Assembly: GCF_000719555.1 (NCBI RefSeq)
Contig: NZ_JOGX01000002.1
Location: 124,001 to 188,000, forward strand
Direction of reading: 5' to 3'
Length of the DNA: 64,000 nucleotides
Source of the DNA: Streptomyces sp. NRRL F-5727
GTDB taxonomy: Bacteria; Actinomycetota; Actinomycetes; Streptomycetales; Streptomycetaceae
A program made the translations under genes and the position numbers. The notes beneath the pieces are model-generated. The model saw only the letters and a list, made by a program, of their open reading frames with translations. It ran no database searches and had not been told where the DNA came from. The first letter of the stretch is position 1. Each line of letters starts with the position of its first letter. Shown in pieces: positions 44,101 through 52,520 of the stretch.

Positions 44101-44523
44101 CTACGCGGGGCGCGCGGACCGCTTCTCCTCCCACCACAGCGCCGTCCCCGTGACGACCGCGCCGAGCCCCTCCCACAGGCCCACCCCGAGGAAACCGGAC
44201 GGGGCCCGCTCGGTGACGACCGCGAGGGTGAAGACCGCGCAGGTGAGCAGCCGGAAGGGGACCGTCCAGCGGAAGAACGCCTTCCAGTCGGAGAGCGCGG
44301 CGAGCACGTAGTAGACGCCCATGTTCAGCGCGGCCATCGAGGACGCGGTGAGGAAGACCAGCGTGTGGTCGCCCTCCGCCCGTGCCCCGTCCGGCACCGG
44401 CTCGAAGCCCATCACCGTGAGCAGGGCGTCCGGGGCGACCAGGCCCACCACCCCGAGGGCGGCGGCGAGGAGGCCGAAGACCGCCATGGTCCAGCCGGAC
44501 AGCGAACGGGGCAGGCGACGCAC
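44101..44523 (-). CDS. small membrane protein, four helices
   Basis: A 140-aa integral membrane protein with four hydrophobic helices (about 12-35, 58-75, 85-107, 112-130). The helix 1-2 loop GFEPVPDGARAEGDHTLVF and the SSMAALNMGVYYVLAALSDWKAFFRWTVPFRLL-type segment (quoted as NMGVYYVLAALSDWKAFF) recall DUF4267-like or hypothetical integral membrane proteins. No function assigned. GGAGGA precedes GTG 44523. It is preceded by a short palindrome at 44555. Confidence 0.82.
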   Translation of the reverse strand: MRRLPRSLSGWTMAVFGLLAAALGVVGLVAPDALLTVMGFEPVPDGARAEGDHTLVFLTASSMAALNMGVYYVLAALSDWKAFFRWTVPFRLLTCAVFTLAVVTERAPSGFLGVGLWEGLGAVVTGTALWWEEKRSARPA

Positions 44524-44554
44524 GACGGTCCTCCGCGGAGCAAGATCGGCATTT

Positions 44555-44570
44555 CGAGAGAACGCTCTCG
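44555..44570. promoter_or_regulatory. LacI-like palindrome
   Basis: CGAGAG-AACG-CTCTCG, a 6-bp inverted repeat 32 nt upstream of the small membrane protein start. The GAGAnCGnTCTC style resembles LacI-family sites, but it is short and could be chance. Confidence 0.3.
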
Positions 44571-44605
44571 CGTTCGAGCATGACCCTGCATATCGCGCCG
44601 GGGCC

Positions 44606-44630
44606 CGTGGGGGCCAATCCGGCCCCCACG
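44606..44630 (-). terminator. terminator after the PBP gene
   Basis: A 10-bp stem, CGTGGGGGCC and GGCCCCCACG, with an AATCC loop, 27 nt downstream of the PBP stop on the minus strand. Confidence 0.8.
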
Positions 44631-44657
44631 CACGTCACTTCGGGACGGCCCCCGGCG

Positions 44658-46106
44658 TCACTTCAGCGCCGCCGCCATCATCTTCTGCGCCACCGGCGCC
44701 GCCAGGCCGTTGCCGCTGACCTCGGAGCGGGCCGCGCCCGAGTCCTCGATCATCACGGCCACCGCCACCTGCTTCCCGGTCGACGGGTCCTTGGCGTAGG
44801 AGGTGAACCAGGCGTACGGCGTCTTGCTGTTGTTCTCGCCGTGCTGCGCCGTGCCCGTCTTGCCGCCGACCTCGGCGCCCGCGACCGCCGCGTTGCTGCC
44901 GGTGCCCCGCTCGACCACCGTCACCATCGCGCTGCGCAGCTGCTCCGCGGTGGCCGAGGAGACGATCCGGGTGGTGTCGCCGTCGTCGAAGGACTGCAGC
45001 GCGTCGCCGTCGGAGTCGACCACCTCGGAGACCATGTGCGGGGAGGCCAGCTGTCCGTCGTTGGCGATCACCGCCGAGACCATCGCCATCTGGAGCGGGG
45101 TCGCGGTGACGTCGAACTGCCCGATGCCGGTGAGCGCGGTCTGCGCCTGGTCCATCCCGGACGGGTAGACGCTCGCGTACGCCCGGACCGGCACGTCCCG
45201 CTCGGCGTCGTTGAAGCCGAACTTCTCCGCCATCGCCCGCACCTTGTCCTGCCCCAGGTCGGCGGCCATCTTGGCGAAGACGTTGTTGCAGGAGTACTGG
45301 AGCGCGGTGCGGATCGTGGCGTTCTCGCAGGGTGCGGAGGCGTTCTCGTTCTTCAGCACCGTCCGGGTGTGCGGCAGGGTGTACGGGTCCGGGCTCTCCG
45401 TCCGCACGTCCACCGAGGAGTACAGGCCGTCCTCCAGGGCGGCGGCCGCGACCACCAGCTTGAAGGTGGAGCCGGGCGGCAGCGGCTGCCGCAGCGCCCG
45501 GTTGACCAGCGGCTTGTCCGGGTCCTCCGTCAGCTTCCGCCACGCGTCGCCGTCGGTGGTGCCGGCGATGTCGGAGGGGTCGTAGGAGGGCGTGGAGACC
45601 ATGCCGAGGATCCGGCCGCTCGCAGGGTCGATGGCGACCGCCGCGCCCTTCTTGCTCCCGAGCGCCCGGTAGCCGGCCTTCTGCACGTCCGGGTCGATCG
45701 TGGTGACGACCGTCCCCGGCTCCTGCTGCTTGCGGGTGACGGCGTCCACGGGGTTCTTCAGCCGGTCGTCGGTGCCGTCCAGGATCCCGGAGTAGATGCC
45801 CTCCAGCTGGGTGGCCCCGTACGCCTGCGAGCTGTAGCCGGTGACCGCCGCGTACAGCTCGCCGTCCGTGTAGCTGCGCTCGTACGCGAGATCACCGCTC
45901 TCGGTGTGCTTCGAGCCGGTGACCGGCGAGCCGGCCACGACGATGTTCCCGAGCGGCTGCGCGTACTGCGCGATCGTCTTCCGCCGGTTCTTGCTGTCGT
46001 TCGCGAGCGCCTTGTTCTCGTACGCCTGCACCCAGGTGGCCCGGCCGAGGAGGGCGAGCACGAGGAGCAGCACGAAGACCGAGGTGCGCCTGATCGTCTT
46101 GTTCAT
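44658..46106 (-). CDS. class B penicillin-binding protein (PbpA-like)
   Basis: A membrane-anchored transpeptidase (482 aa) for peptidoglycan cross-linking. An N-terminal anchor (SVFVLLLVLALLGRATWV, residues 9-26) precedes a short dimerisation region. The transpeptidase domain carries S213-T-F-K216 (PPGSTFKL), S272-C-N (YSCNN) and K416-T-G (GGKTGTAQ), all intact. Size and the NRRKTIAQYAQPLGNIVVAG segment resemble actinobacterial PbpA. Streptomyces have several such paralogues, so this is probably an accessory one, outside the ftsW/rodA cluster. ATG 46106; a terminator follows. Confidence 0.93.
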   Translation of the reverse strand: MNKTIRRTSVFVLLLVLALLGRATWVQAYENKALANDSKNRRKTIAQYAQPLGNIVVAGSPVTGSKHTESGDLAYERSYTDGELYAAVTGYSSQAYGATQLEGIYSGILDGTDDRLKNPVDAVTRKQQEPGTVVTTIDPDVQKAGYRALGSKKGAAVAIDPASGRILGMVSTPSYDPSDIAGTTDGDAWRKLTEDPDKPLVNRALRQPLPPGSTFKLVVAAAALEDGLYSSVDVRTESPDPYTLPHTRTVLKNENASAPCENATIRTALQYSCNNVFAKMAADLGQDKVRAMAEKFGFNDAERDVPVRAYASVYPSGMDQAQTALTGIGQFDVTATPLQMAMVSAVIANDGQLASPHMVSEVVDSDGDALQSFDDGDTTRIVSSATAEQLRSAMVTVVERGTGSNAAVAGAEVGGKTGTAQHGENNSKTPYAWFTSYAKDPSTGKQVAVAVMIEDSGAARSEVSGNGLAAPVAQKMMAAALK

Positions 46107-46176
46107 GGCACCAGGTGGGACGAACGGGGCGGCGCGTGACGTTCCGGTTGTGGCCCGATTCTCAGGAAACGTTCAT

Positions 46177-46197
46177 GCGGCACGCATCCGGTGCCGC
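46177..46197 (-). terminator. hairpin after the IclR gene
   Basis: GCGGCAC-GCATCCG-GTGCCGC, a 7-bp stem 9 nt past the IclR stop (minus strand) and ahead of the PBP promoter region. Confidence 0.5.
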
Positions 46198-46205
46198 CGC
46201 GGGTG

Positions 46206-46976
46206 TCACAGCCGCCGGGTCGCCAGCGTCAGCCGATCCCGCGCGTCGAAGAGGGCGTCCTTGATCAGCTGCTCGTGGCCCGGGGTCAGCCGCGCGGCCG
46301 GCACCGAGCAGCTCAGCGCGTCCCGGGCCGGAGTCCGGTAGGGGATCGCCACCGCGAAGCAGCGCAGCCCCAGGGTGTTCTCCTCGCGGTCCACCGCGAA
46401 GCCCTGCTCGCGCACGGCGGCCAGCTCCTCGATCAGCCGCTCCCGGTCGGTGATCGTGTGCTCGGTCACCGACGGCAGGCGCTCCGGCAGCAGCTCCCGC
46501 ACCTGGGCGTCGTCGTGGGTGGCGAGCAGCGCCTTGCCCAGCGCGGTCGAGTGGGCGGGGAGCCGGCGGCCGACCCGGGTGAAGGGCCGCAGATGGTGCT
46601 GCGACTGGCGGGTGGCCAGATAGACCACGCTGGTGCCGTCGAGCCGGGCCAGGTGGACGGTCTCGGTGGTGTCGTCGGACAGCCGGTCCAGGGTGACCCG
46701 GGAGGCCGCCACCACCTCGTCGCCGTCGATGTACGAGGTCCCCACCAGCAGCGCCCGCACCCCGATCCCGTACCGGGTGCCGGTGGCGTCGGTCTCCACC
46801 CAGCCCAGCTCGACCAGGGTGCGCAGCAGCATGTACAGGCTCGACTTGGGATAGCCGACGGCCTCCTGGACGGCGGCCAGGGTGTGCATCCCGGGCCGGC
46901 CGGCGAAGAACTCCAGCAGCTCCACCGTCCGCACCGCGGACTTCACCTGCGCACCGTTCGCGTCGGCACCCGCCAT
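46206..46976 (-). CDS. IclR-family regulator
   Basis: A 256-aa IclR regulator. The N-terminal winged HTH (about 10-70) reads KSAVRTVELLEFFAGRPGMHTL and AVGYPKSSLYMLLRTLVELGWV. The C-terminal effector domain (about 80-250) shows HLARLDGTSVVYLATRQSQH, RRLPAHSTALGKALLA and the GFAVDREENTLGLRCFAVAIPY block. ATG 46976 lies behind GAGAAGGG. It is divergent from an alpha-ketoglutaric semialdehyde dehydrogenase-like gene, with two tandem GTTCA-N6-(T/A)GAAC sites between them; a related dyad occurs at the uronate dehydrogenase promoters. It probably senses a sugar acid of that pathway. Confidence 0.92.
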   Translation of the reverse strand: MAGADANGAQVKSAVRTVELLEFFAGRPGMHTLAAVQEAVGYPKSSLYMLLRTLVELGWVETDATGTRYGIGVRALLVGTSYIDGDEVVAASRVTLDRLSDDTTETVHLARLDGTSVVYLATRQSQHHLRPFTRVGRRLPAHSTALGKALLATHDDAQVRELLPERLPSVTEHTITDRERLIEELAAVREQGFAVDREENTLGLRCFAVAIPYRTPARDALSCSVPAARLTPGHEQLIKDALFDARDRLTLATRRL

Positions 46977-47069
46977 GACCCCGCCCTTCTCCCTGGCTCC
47001 GGACGACCTCGTGACGCCGGAACGACCTTGTGGGAACACCCGTGGCGTCAATAGAGTCCACCCCGAAGC

Positions 47070-47104
47070 GTTCATGCACAAGAACGACGTTCATCATAGT
47101 GAAC
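47070..47104. promoter_or_regulatory. two tandem IclR-type operators
   Basis: GTTCA-TGCACA-AGAAC (47070-47085) and GTTCA-TCATAG-TGAAC (47089-47104), 19 bp apart, in the divergent region between the IclR and dehydrogenase genes. The second is a perfect dyad. The same half-sites and 6-nt spacing occur at 35319-35334. Confidence 0.7.
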
Positions 47105-47117
47105 AGGGGTGTGGGCC

Positions 47118-48611
47118 GTGTCGGCAGCAGCAGTGTGGAGTGTGGACCCCCGCTCGGGGAAGCGGCGCGAGCAGGTCGCGACGGAGGCCACGGCCGACGG
47201 GGTCGACCGCGCGGTCCGCGCCGCCCACGCCGCCCGGGGGTCCCTCGCCGACCGCGCGGTCCGGGCGGCCTTCCTGCGGACCGCCGCCGACCTCCTCGAC
47301 GCCGCCGCCGACGAGGTCGTCACCACCGCCGACGCCGAGACCGCCCTCGGCACCCCCCGGCTCACCGGCGAACTCGCCCGCACCACCGCCCAGCTGCGCG
47401 CCTTCGCCGACGTCGTCGACGAGGGCGCCTTCCTCGACGTACGGATCGACCTGCCCGACCCGTCGGCCGTGCCGCCCCGCCCCGACCTGCGCCGCTGGAA
47501 GATCCCGCTCGGCGTCGTCGCCGTCTACGCCGCCAGCAACTTCCCGCTCGCCTTCTCCGTCCCCGGCGGCGACACCGCCAGCGCCCTCGCCGCCGGCTGC
47601 CCCGTCGTCGTCAAGGCCCACCCCGACCACCCGGCCACCTCCGAACTCGCCGCCGGACTGCTGCGCCGGGCCGCCGCCGAGAGCGGCCTCCCCGAGGACG
47701 TCGTCGTCCTGGTGCACGGCTTCGAGGCCGGCGTCGAACTGGTCCGCCACCCCCTGGTCACGGCGGCCGGCTTCACCGGCTCCGTGCGCGGCGGCCGGGC
47801 GCTCTTCGACGCCGCCGCCGCCCGCCCCGCGCCGATCCCCTTCCACGGCGAACTCGGCTCCCTCAACCCGGTCGTCGTCACCCCCGGCGCCGCCGCCGAG
47901 CGGGCCGAGGAGCTGGGCACCGGCCTGGCCGGCTCGATGACCCTGGGCGCCGGGCAGTTCTGCACCAAGCCCGGCCTCGTCCTCGCCCCGGCCGGCGCCG
48001 ACGGCGACCGCTTCCTCGACGCCCTCGCCGAAGGCGTCGGCCAGGCCGGCCCCGCCGTCCTGCTCGACCACCGGATGCGGACCGCCTTCGTCGACGGCGT
48101 CACCGAGCGGGCCGCCCTCGACGGCGTGGCGGCCCCCGTCGCCCCCGGCGCCGCCGACGAGCACACCGTCACCGCCGGCGTCCTCACCGTCGACGCGGCC
48201 CGGCTCGCCGACGGCGACCACGCCCTCCTCCTGGAGGAGTGCTTCGGCCCCGTCACCGTCGTCGCCCGCTACACCGACGAGGCCGAGATCACCGCCGTCC
48301 TCGGCCGGCTGCCCGGCAACCTCACGGCCACCCTGCACTGCGCCGACGAGGACCCGGCCGCGCCCGGCCTGCTCGCCGCCCTCACCCCGCTCGCCGGCCG
48401 GATCCTCGTCGGCGGCTGGCCCACCGGCGTCGCCGTCGCCGGCGCCCAGCACCACGGCGGCCCCTACCCGGCCACCACCTCCACCTCCACCTCGGTCGGC
48501 GCCACCGCCATCGAGCGCTGGCTCCGCCCCGTCACCTACCAGTCGACCCCCCAGCACCTCCTCCCGCCGGAACTGCGCGACGGCAACCCCCTGGGCCTGC
48601 CCCGGCGCTGA
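47118..48611 (+). CDS. alpha-ketoglutaric semialdehyde dehydrogenase-like aldehyde dehydrogenase
   Basis: A 497-aa NAD(P)-dependent aldehyde dehydrogenase. The catalytic Cys282 lies in GAGQFCTKPG, the general-base Glu region in FHGELGSLNP, and the family-diagnostic ASNFPLAFSVPGGDTASALA with VVVKAHPDHPATSE near residue 140. That pattern is the KGSADH/2,5-dioxovalerate dehydrogenase subgroup, which oxidises the last aldehyde of uronate, arabinose or galactarate oxidation to 2-oxoglutarate. I prefer GTG 47118 to 47109 because AGGGG is 8 nt upstream. A terminator-like hairpin follows. Substrate inferred from subgroup and operator sharing. Confidence 0.87.
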   Translation: MSAAAVWSVDPRSGKRREQVATEATADGVDRAVRAAHAARGSLADRAVRAAFLRTAADLLDAAADEVVTTADAETALGTPRLTGELARTTAQLRAFADVVDEGAFLDVRIDLPDPSAVPPRPDLRRWKIPLGVVAVYAASNFPLAFSVPGGDTASALAAGCPVVVKAHPDHPATSELAAGLLRRAAAESGLPEDVVVLVHGFEAGVELVRHPLVTAAGFTGSVRGGRALFDAAAARPAPIPFHGELGSLNPVVVTPGAAAERAEELGTGLAGSMTLGAGQFCTKPGLVLAPAGADGDRFLDALAEGVGQAGPAVLLDHRMRTAFVDGVTERAALDGVAAPVAPGAADEHTVTAGVLTVDAARLADGDHALLLEECFGPVTVVARYTDEAEITAVLGRLPGNLTATLHCADEDPAAPGLLAALTPLAGRILVGGWPTGVAVAGAQHHGGPYPATTSTSTSVGATAIERWLRPVTYQSTPQHLLPPELRDGNPLGLPRR

Positions 48612-48628
48612 CCCGGGGCGAAGCGGAA

Positions 48629-48672
48629 GGCGGGGAGACCCGCGGTGGCCGGGCCGCCGCGCGCTCCCCGCC
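48629..48672 (+). terminator. terminator after the semialdehyde dehydrogenase gene
   Basis: An outer 9-bp stem GGCGGGGAG/CTCCCCGCC encloses an inner near-perfect GCGGTGGC/GCCGCCGC stem. It lies 18 nt after the stop. Confidence 0.65.
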
Positions 48673-48783
48673 CCGTGCTCCGGCTCACATCCCGGGCGGA
48701 AGCGGAATGAAATCCGGGTGGCTCGGCGTTCGGACGAGGACTGATCCCCGTCCGCTTCGTACACCCCCCGGAGAAGAAGAGCC

Positions 48784-49500
48784 ATGCGCGTAGAGATCTG
48801 GTCGGACATCGCCTGTCCCTGGTGCTACATCGGAAAGGCCCGGTTCGAGAAGGGTCTCGCCGCCTTCGCCCACCGCGACGACGTCGAGGTCGTGCACCGG
48901 TCCTTCGAGCTGGACCCGCACCGCGCCAAGGGCGACACCGGGCCCGTCCTGGAGCTGCTCGCGAAGAAGTACGGGCGGACGCTCGACGAGGCGCGGGCCA
49001 TGGAGGCGCACGTCGCGTCCAACGCGCACGCCGAGGGCCTGGAGTACCGGACCGACGGCCGCGACCACGGCAACACCTTCGACATCCACCGGCTGCTGCA
49101 CCTCGCCCGGGAGCGCGGCCGGCAGAACGAGCTCCTCGACCTCGCCTACCGGGCGAACTTCGCCGAGGAGCGCTCCGTCTTCGACGGCGAGACGCTGATC
49201 GCCCTCGCCGTGGAGGCCGGGCTCGACGAGGCCGAGGCGCGCACCGTCCTCGCCGACGAGACCGCCTACGCCGACGCGGTGCGCGAGGACGAGCGCGAGG
49301 CCGCCGAACTCGGCGCCACCGGTGTCCCGTTCTTCGTCCTCGACCGCCGCTACGGCGTCTCCGGCGGGCAGCCCGCCGAGGTCTTCACCCAGGCCCTGGA
49401 GCAGGCGTGGCAGGGCCGCGCCCTCCAGCCGGTGGCCGCCGCCGGCGACGGGGCGGAGGCGTGCGGACCGGACGGCTGCGAGGTCCCCGCGCGCGGCTGA
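48784..49500 (+). CDS. FrnE-like DsbA-family oxidoreductase
   Basis: A 238-aa cytosolic thioredoxin-fold protein of the FrnE/2-hydroxychromene-2-carboxylate isomerase-like DsbA branch. The redox motif C11-P-W-C14 (DIACPWCYIGKARFEKGL) is at the N terminus, an inserted helical domain occupies about 60-165, and the cis-Pro loop is GATGVPFFVLDRRYGVSGGQP near residue 180. FrnE proteins act in disulfide stress or polyketide metabolism; the substrate here is unknown. The GAGAAGAAGAG ribosome site precedes ATG 48784. The C terminus has an extra Cys pair (EACGPDGCEV). Confidence 0.92.
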   Translation: MRVEIWSDIACPWCYIGKARFEKGLAAFAHRDDVEVVHRSFELDPHRAKGDTGPVLELLAKKYGRTLDEARAMEAHVASNAHAEGLEYRTDGRDHGNTFDIHRLLHLARERGRQNELLDLAYRANFAEERSVFDGETLIALAVEAGLDEAEARTVLADETAYADAVREDEREAAELGATGVPFFVLDRRYGVSGGQPAEVFTQALEQAWQGRALQPVAAAGDGAEACGPDGCEVPARG

Positions 49501-49592
49501 CCCCCTCTGACCTGCGCGGATAAGAGCCGCTTGGGGGCGCTCCATGATCGACGGGCATTGACGGGCGGTCGCGGGGAGCCCAGGCTGGGACC

Positions 49593-50651
49593 ATGGACTC
49601 CCTCGATCTGCCGCTCGGCGGCGCCGAGTTCGCCCCCACGCGGACCTATCTGAACACCTCCGCCTGCGGCCTGCTGCCGCGCCGTACCGTCGAGGCGGTC
49701 ACGCTCCTCGCGCGGGAGACCGCGGACGGGCGCTCCGGCGGCGCCGGCAGCTTCGACGTCGTCGACGCCGCCCGCGCCGCCTACGCCCGGCTCGCCGGGG
49801 TCGCGCCCGAGCGGGTCGCGGTCGGCAGCTCGGTCGCCGTGCACTCCGGGATGATCGCCCAGTCGATGCCCGCCGGATCCGAGATCCTCTTCCCCGAGGG
49901 CGACTTCTCCTCCCTCATCACGCCCTTCACGATCCGCGGCGACCTCAAGGTCCGCTTCGTGCCGCTGGAGCGGCTCGCCGCGTCCGTCCGCCCGGAGACC
50001 GCGCTGGTCGCCCTCTCCGCCGTGCAGTCGGCGGACGGGCGCACCGCCGACCTCGCCGCCGTCCGGGCCGCCGCGGCGGCCCACGGGGCCCGCACCCTGC
50101 TCGACGCCACCCAGTCCGCGGGCTGGCTGCCGCTGGCGGCGGGGGAGTGGGACTACACGGTCGCCGGCGCCTACAAGTACCTGCTCTGCCCGCGCGGCAC
50201 CTCCTTCCTCACCGTCACCGAGGAGGCGCAGGACAGCCTGCTCCCCATCCACGCGGGCTGGGTCACCGGCGAGGAGCTGTGGGTCAACAGCTATGGACCG
50301 GTGCGCGAACTCGCCCGCTCCGCCCGCCGGTTCGACGAGCCGGCCGCCTTCCTCTCGTACCACGGCGCGGCCGCCTCGCTGGCGCTCCTGGAGGAGATCG
50401 GCATCGGGCGGATCGAGGCCCACGACAAGGGGCTGGCCGCCCGCTTCCGCGCCGGGCTGCTCTCGCTCGGGCACCAGCCGGTCATGGACGACTCGACGGT
50501 CGTCGCGGTGCCGGGCCTCGGCCACCGCGCGGACGCCCTGGACGCCGCCGGCGTCGTGCTGTCGGCGCGGGCGGGCAATCTGCGGGCCTCGTTCCACCTG
50601 TACAACACGGCGGCGGACGTCGACCGGACCCTGGACGTCCTCGCCGGCTGA
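49593..50651 (+). CDS. class V aminotransferase-like PLP protein
   Basis: A 352-aa fold-type I PLP enzyme of the class V aminotransferase/cysteine desulfurase family. The PLP lysine is in VAGAYKYLLCPRGTSF (near residue 200), with LLDATQSAGWLPLA as the Asp strand near 170 and YLNTSACGLLPR at the N terminus. There is no SufS-type catalytic Cys motif, so desulfurase activity is unlikely; kynureninase- or isopenicillin-epimerase-like chemistry is possible. The start is ATG 49593. It converges on the MarR gene across a set of tandem repeats. Confidence 0.86.
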   Translation: MDSLDLPLGGAEFAPTRTYLNTSACGLLPRRTVEAVTLLARETADGRSGGAGSFDVVDAARAAYARLAGVAPERVAVGSSVAVHSGMIAQSMPAGSEILFPEGDFSSLITPFTIRGDLKVRFVPLERLAASVRPETALVALSAVQSADGRTADLAAVRAAAAAHGARTLLDATQSAGWLPLAAGEWDYTVAGAYKYLLCPRGTSFLTVTEEAQDSLLPIHAGWVTGEELWVNSYGPVRELARSARRFDEPAAFLSYHGAAASLALLEEIGIGRIEAHDKGLAARFRAGLLSLGHQPVMDDSTVVAVPGLGHRADALDAAGVVLSARAGNLRASFHLYNTAADVDRTLDVLAG

Positions 50652-50689
50652 GCCGTCCTCCCCGCGGGGGCCGCGCGCGGCGGCCCCCC

Positions 50690-50782
50690 GGCAGGTCACC
50701 GGCGGGCGGTCGCCCGCGTCGGCAGGTCACCGGCGGGCGGTCGCCCGCGTCAGCAGGTGATCGGCGGGCAGTCGCCCGCGTC
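50690..50782. repeat. three 31-bp tandem repeats at the end of the MarR gene
   Basis: Units start at 50690, 50721 and 50752 (period 31 bp). The first two agree perfectly and the third has four changes. The third unit is the last ten codons and stop of the MarR gene read on the minus strand. Each unit carries a GCGGGC-GGTC-GCCCGC hairpin, so the array may act as a terminator between convergent genes. Confidence 0.85.
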
Positions 50783-51253
50783 GCCCGCCTCCGCGCGCAG
50801 GTTGTCCGCCAGGACGCCGAGGAGGCGGGCCAGCTCGGCCCGCTCGGCCGGGTCGAGCCCGGCCAGCGAGCTCTCCTCCAGGTCGGCCCAGGCGCCCTCC
50901 ACCCCGGCCCGCAGCGCCTGCCCCCGCTCCGTGGCCTCGACCAGGACCGCCCGCCGGTCGGCGGGGTCGGGGGAGCGGCGCACGTGTCCGCACTGTTCGA
51001 GCCGCTGGAGCATCTTCGTCACGGTCGACGGGTCGAGCCCGAGCGACTGGATCAGCTCCGACTGGCGGACCGCCCCGCAGTCCCACAGCCGCATCATCAT
51101 CAGCTCCTGGCCCGGGTAGAGGTCCAGCTCGCGCAGGCGGCGGCCCATCGCTATCCGGTGCGTCCGGGAGACCCGGGCGAGGGTGTGCCCGACGGGTCCA
51201 CCGCGCGCGGCGGACGGCAGTTCCTCGGTACAGGCGGGCTCGACTGCGGTCAT
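50750..51253 (-). CDS. MarR-family regulator
   Basis: A 167-aa MarR regulator. The winged HTH (about 45-110) reads [41 protein letters not shown] in outline, with the wing [16 protein letters not shown]. Cys residues occur at about 10, 56, 87, 161 and at the final position (DCPPITC); redox sensing is possible but unproven. ATG 51253 has GAGGAG 6 nt upstream. It is divergent from an old-yellow-enzyme gene with two TTGGC/GCCAA dyads between. Its 3' end is tandemly duplicated. Confidence 0.92.
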   Translation of the reverse strand: MTAVEPACTEELPSAARGGPVGHTLARVSRTHRIAMGRRLRELDLYPGQELMMMRLWDCGAVRQSELIQSLGLDPSTVTKMLQRLEQCGHVRRSPDPADRRAVLVEATERGQALRAGVEGAWADLEESSLAGLDPAERAELARLLGVLADNLRAEAGDAGDCPPITC

Positions 51254-51311
51254 CGGGGGCTCCTCGGGGCGGCTCTTCACCCCCCAGGTTACCGGTGACC
51301 CCGAATATTGC

Positions 51312-51361
51312 TTGGCTGGCCAATGAATGGGTTACAGTGGCGGCGGGCCAAATAGTTGGCC
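51312..51361. promoter_or_regulatory. two TTGGC/GCCAA dyads and OYE promoter
   Basis: TTGGC-TG-GCCAA (51312-51323) and GGCCAA-ATAG-TTGGCC (51346-51361) flank a -10-like TACAGT (51333-51338) ahead of the OYE gene. Both share the TTGGC/GCCAA half-site, so they are probably sites of the divergent MarR regulator. Confidence 0.6.
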
Positions 51362-51389
51362 GACCACATATTTTTTCCGGGAGACCGCC

Positions 51390-52460
51390 ATGACCACCGC
51401 ATTCGACCCCGTGGACCTCGCAGGCATCCGCCTCGCCAACCGGATCGCCATGGCCCCCATGACCCGCAGCCGCGCCGACGGCCGGGACCGCACCCCCACC
51501 GCGATCGTGGCCGAGTACTACGCCCAGCGCGCCTCCGCCGGGCTGATCATCAGCGAGGGCATCCAGCCGGTCGCCGAGGGCCAGGGCTACCCCGACACCC
51601 CCGGACTCCACAGCCGCGAGCAGATCGCCGCCTGGCGCCGGGTCACGGACGCCGTCCACGAGCGCGGCGGCCGGATCTTCGCCCAGCTCATGCACTGCGG
51701 CCGGATCGGCCACCCCGACCTCCTCGACGGCGACCTCCACCCCGTCGGGCCCTCGCCCGTCGCCGCCGCCGGCCAGGTCTACACCCACGAGGGCCCCAAG
51801 GACTTCGTCACCCCGCGCGAGCTCACCGGCGACCAGGTCCACGAGGCGATCGCCGGCTTCGCCGCCGCCGCCCGCAACGCCGTCGAGGCCGGCTTCGACG
51901 GCGTCGAGATCCACGGCGCCAACGGCTACCTGATCCAGCAGTTCCTCGCCTCCGGCTCCAACCACCGCACCGACGAGTGGGGCGGCCCGGTCGAGAACCG
52001 CATCCGCTTCGCCGCCGAGGTCGTCAAGGCCGTCGCCGCCGAGATCGGCCCCGACCGCACCGGCCTGCGCATCTCCCCGGCCAACACGCTCAACGACATC
52101 AGCGAGACCGACACCGACGAGCTCTACACGCGGCTCCTCACCGCGATCGAACCGGTCGGCATCGCCTACCTCCACGTCCTGGAGACCGGACCGGAGCGCC
52201 GCCCGCTCGTCCTCGACCTGCGCAAGCGCTTCGCCGGCACCTTCATCCTCAACCCGGCCACCGGCGCCGACCCGACCGGCGCCGAGTCCCTCGCCCTGAT
52301 CGAGGACGGCACCACCGACCTCGTCGCCTACGGCAGGCTCTTCATCGCCAACCCCGACCTGCCCGCCCGCCTGCGGGCCGACGGCCCCTACGCCACCCCG
52401 GACCCCGCCACCATGTACGCCGGCGGCCCCCAGGGCTACGTCGACTACCCCGCGCTGTAG
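51390..52460 (+). CDS. old yellow enzyme-family NADH:flavin oxidoreductase
   Basis: A 356-aa FMN-dependent ene-reductase (OYE/NemA type). Motifs: [15 protein letters not shown] at about 21 (FMN binding), [14 protein letters not shown] near 99, [19 protein letters not shown] near 170 with the His-Asn substrate pair (HGAN), [13 protein letters not shown], and [15 protein letters not shown] near 315. It reduces activated alkenes or electrophiles. A GGGAGA ribosome site precedes ATG 51390. Control by the divergent MarR regulator is likely, as for NemR- or OYE-type pairs; the physiological substrate is unknown. A strong terminator follows. Confidence 0.94.
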   Translation: MTTAFDPVDLAGIRLANRIAMAPMTRSRADGRDRTPTAIVAEYYAQRASAGLIISEGIQPVAEGQGYPDTPGLHSREQIAAWRRVTDAVHERGGRIFAQLMHCGRIGHPDLLDGDLHPVGPSPVAAAGQVYTHEGPKDFVTPRELTGDQVHEAIAGFAAAARNAVEAGFDGVEIHGANGYLIQQFLASGSNHRTDEWGGPVENRIRFAAEVVKAVAAEIGPDRTGLRISPANTLNDISETDTDELYTRLLTAIEPVGIAYLHVLETGPERRPLVLDLRKRFAGTFILNPATGADPTGAESLALIEDGTTDLVAYGRLFIANPDLPARLRADGPYATPDPATMYAGGPQGYVDYPAL

Positions 52461-52467
52461 GCCGCGG

Positions 52468-52510
52468 ACACGCGGAAGGGGCGGGGGTCCCGGACCCCCG
52501 CCCCTTCCGC
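52468..52510. terminator. terminator between OYE and aminotransferase genes
   Basis: Perfect 21-bp arms (ACGCGGAAGGGGCGGGGGTC, then C, and complement) around a single central C, between two convergent genes. Confidence 0.92.
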
Positions 52511-52520
52511 GTACCGGCAC

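Noticed and set aside
49593..50651. A second cysteine desulfurase outside the suf operon
   Set aside because: It is related in fold, but the SufS-type catalytic Cys motif (GHHCARP) is absent.
50690..50782. CRISPR-like array
   Set aside because: Head-to-tail 31-bp repeats without spacers and no cas genes; simple tandem duplication.
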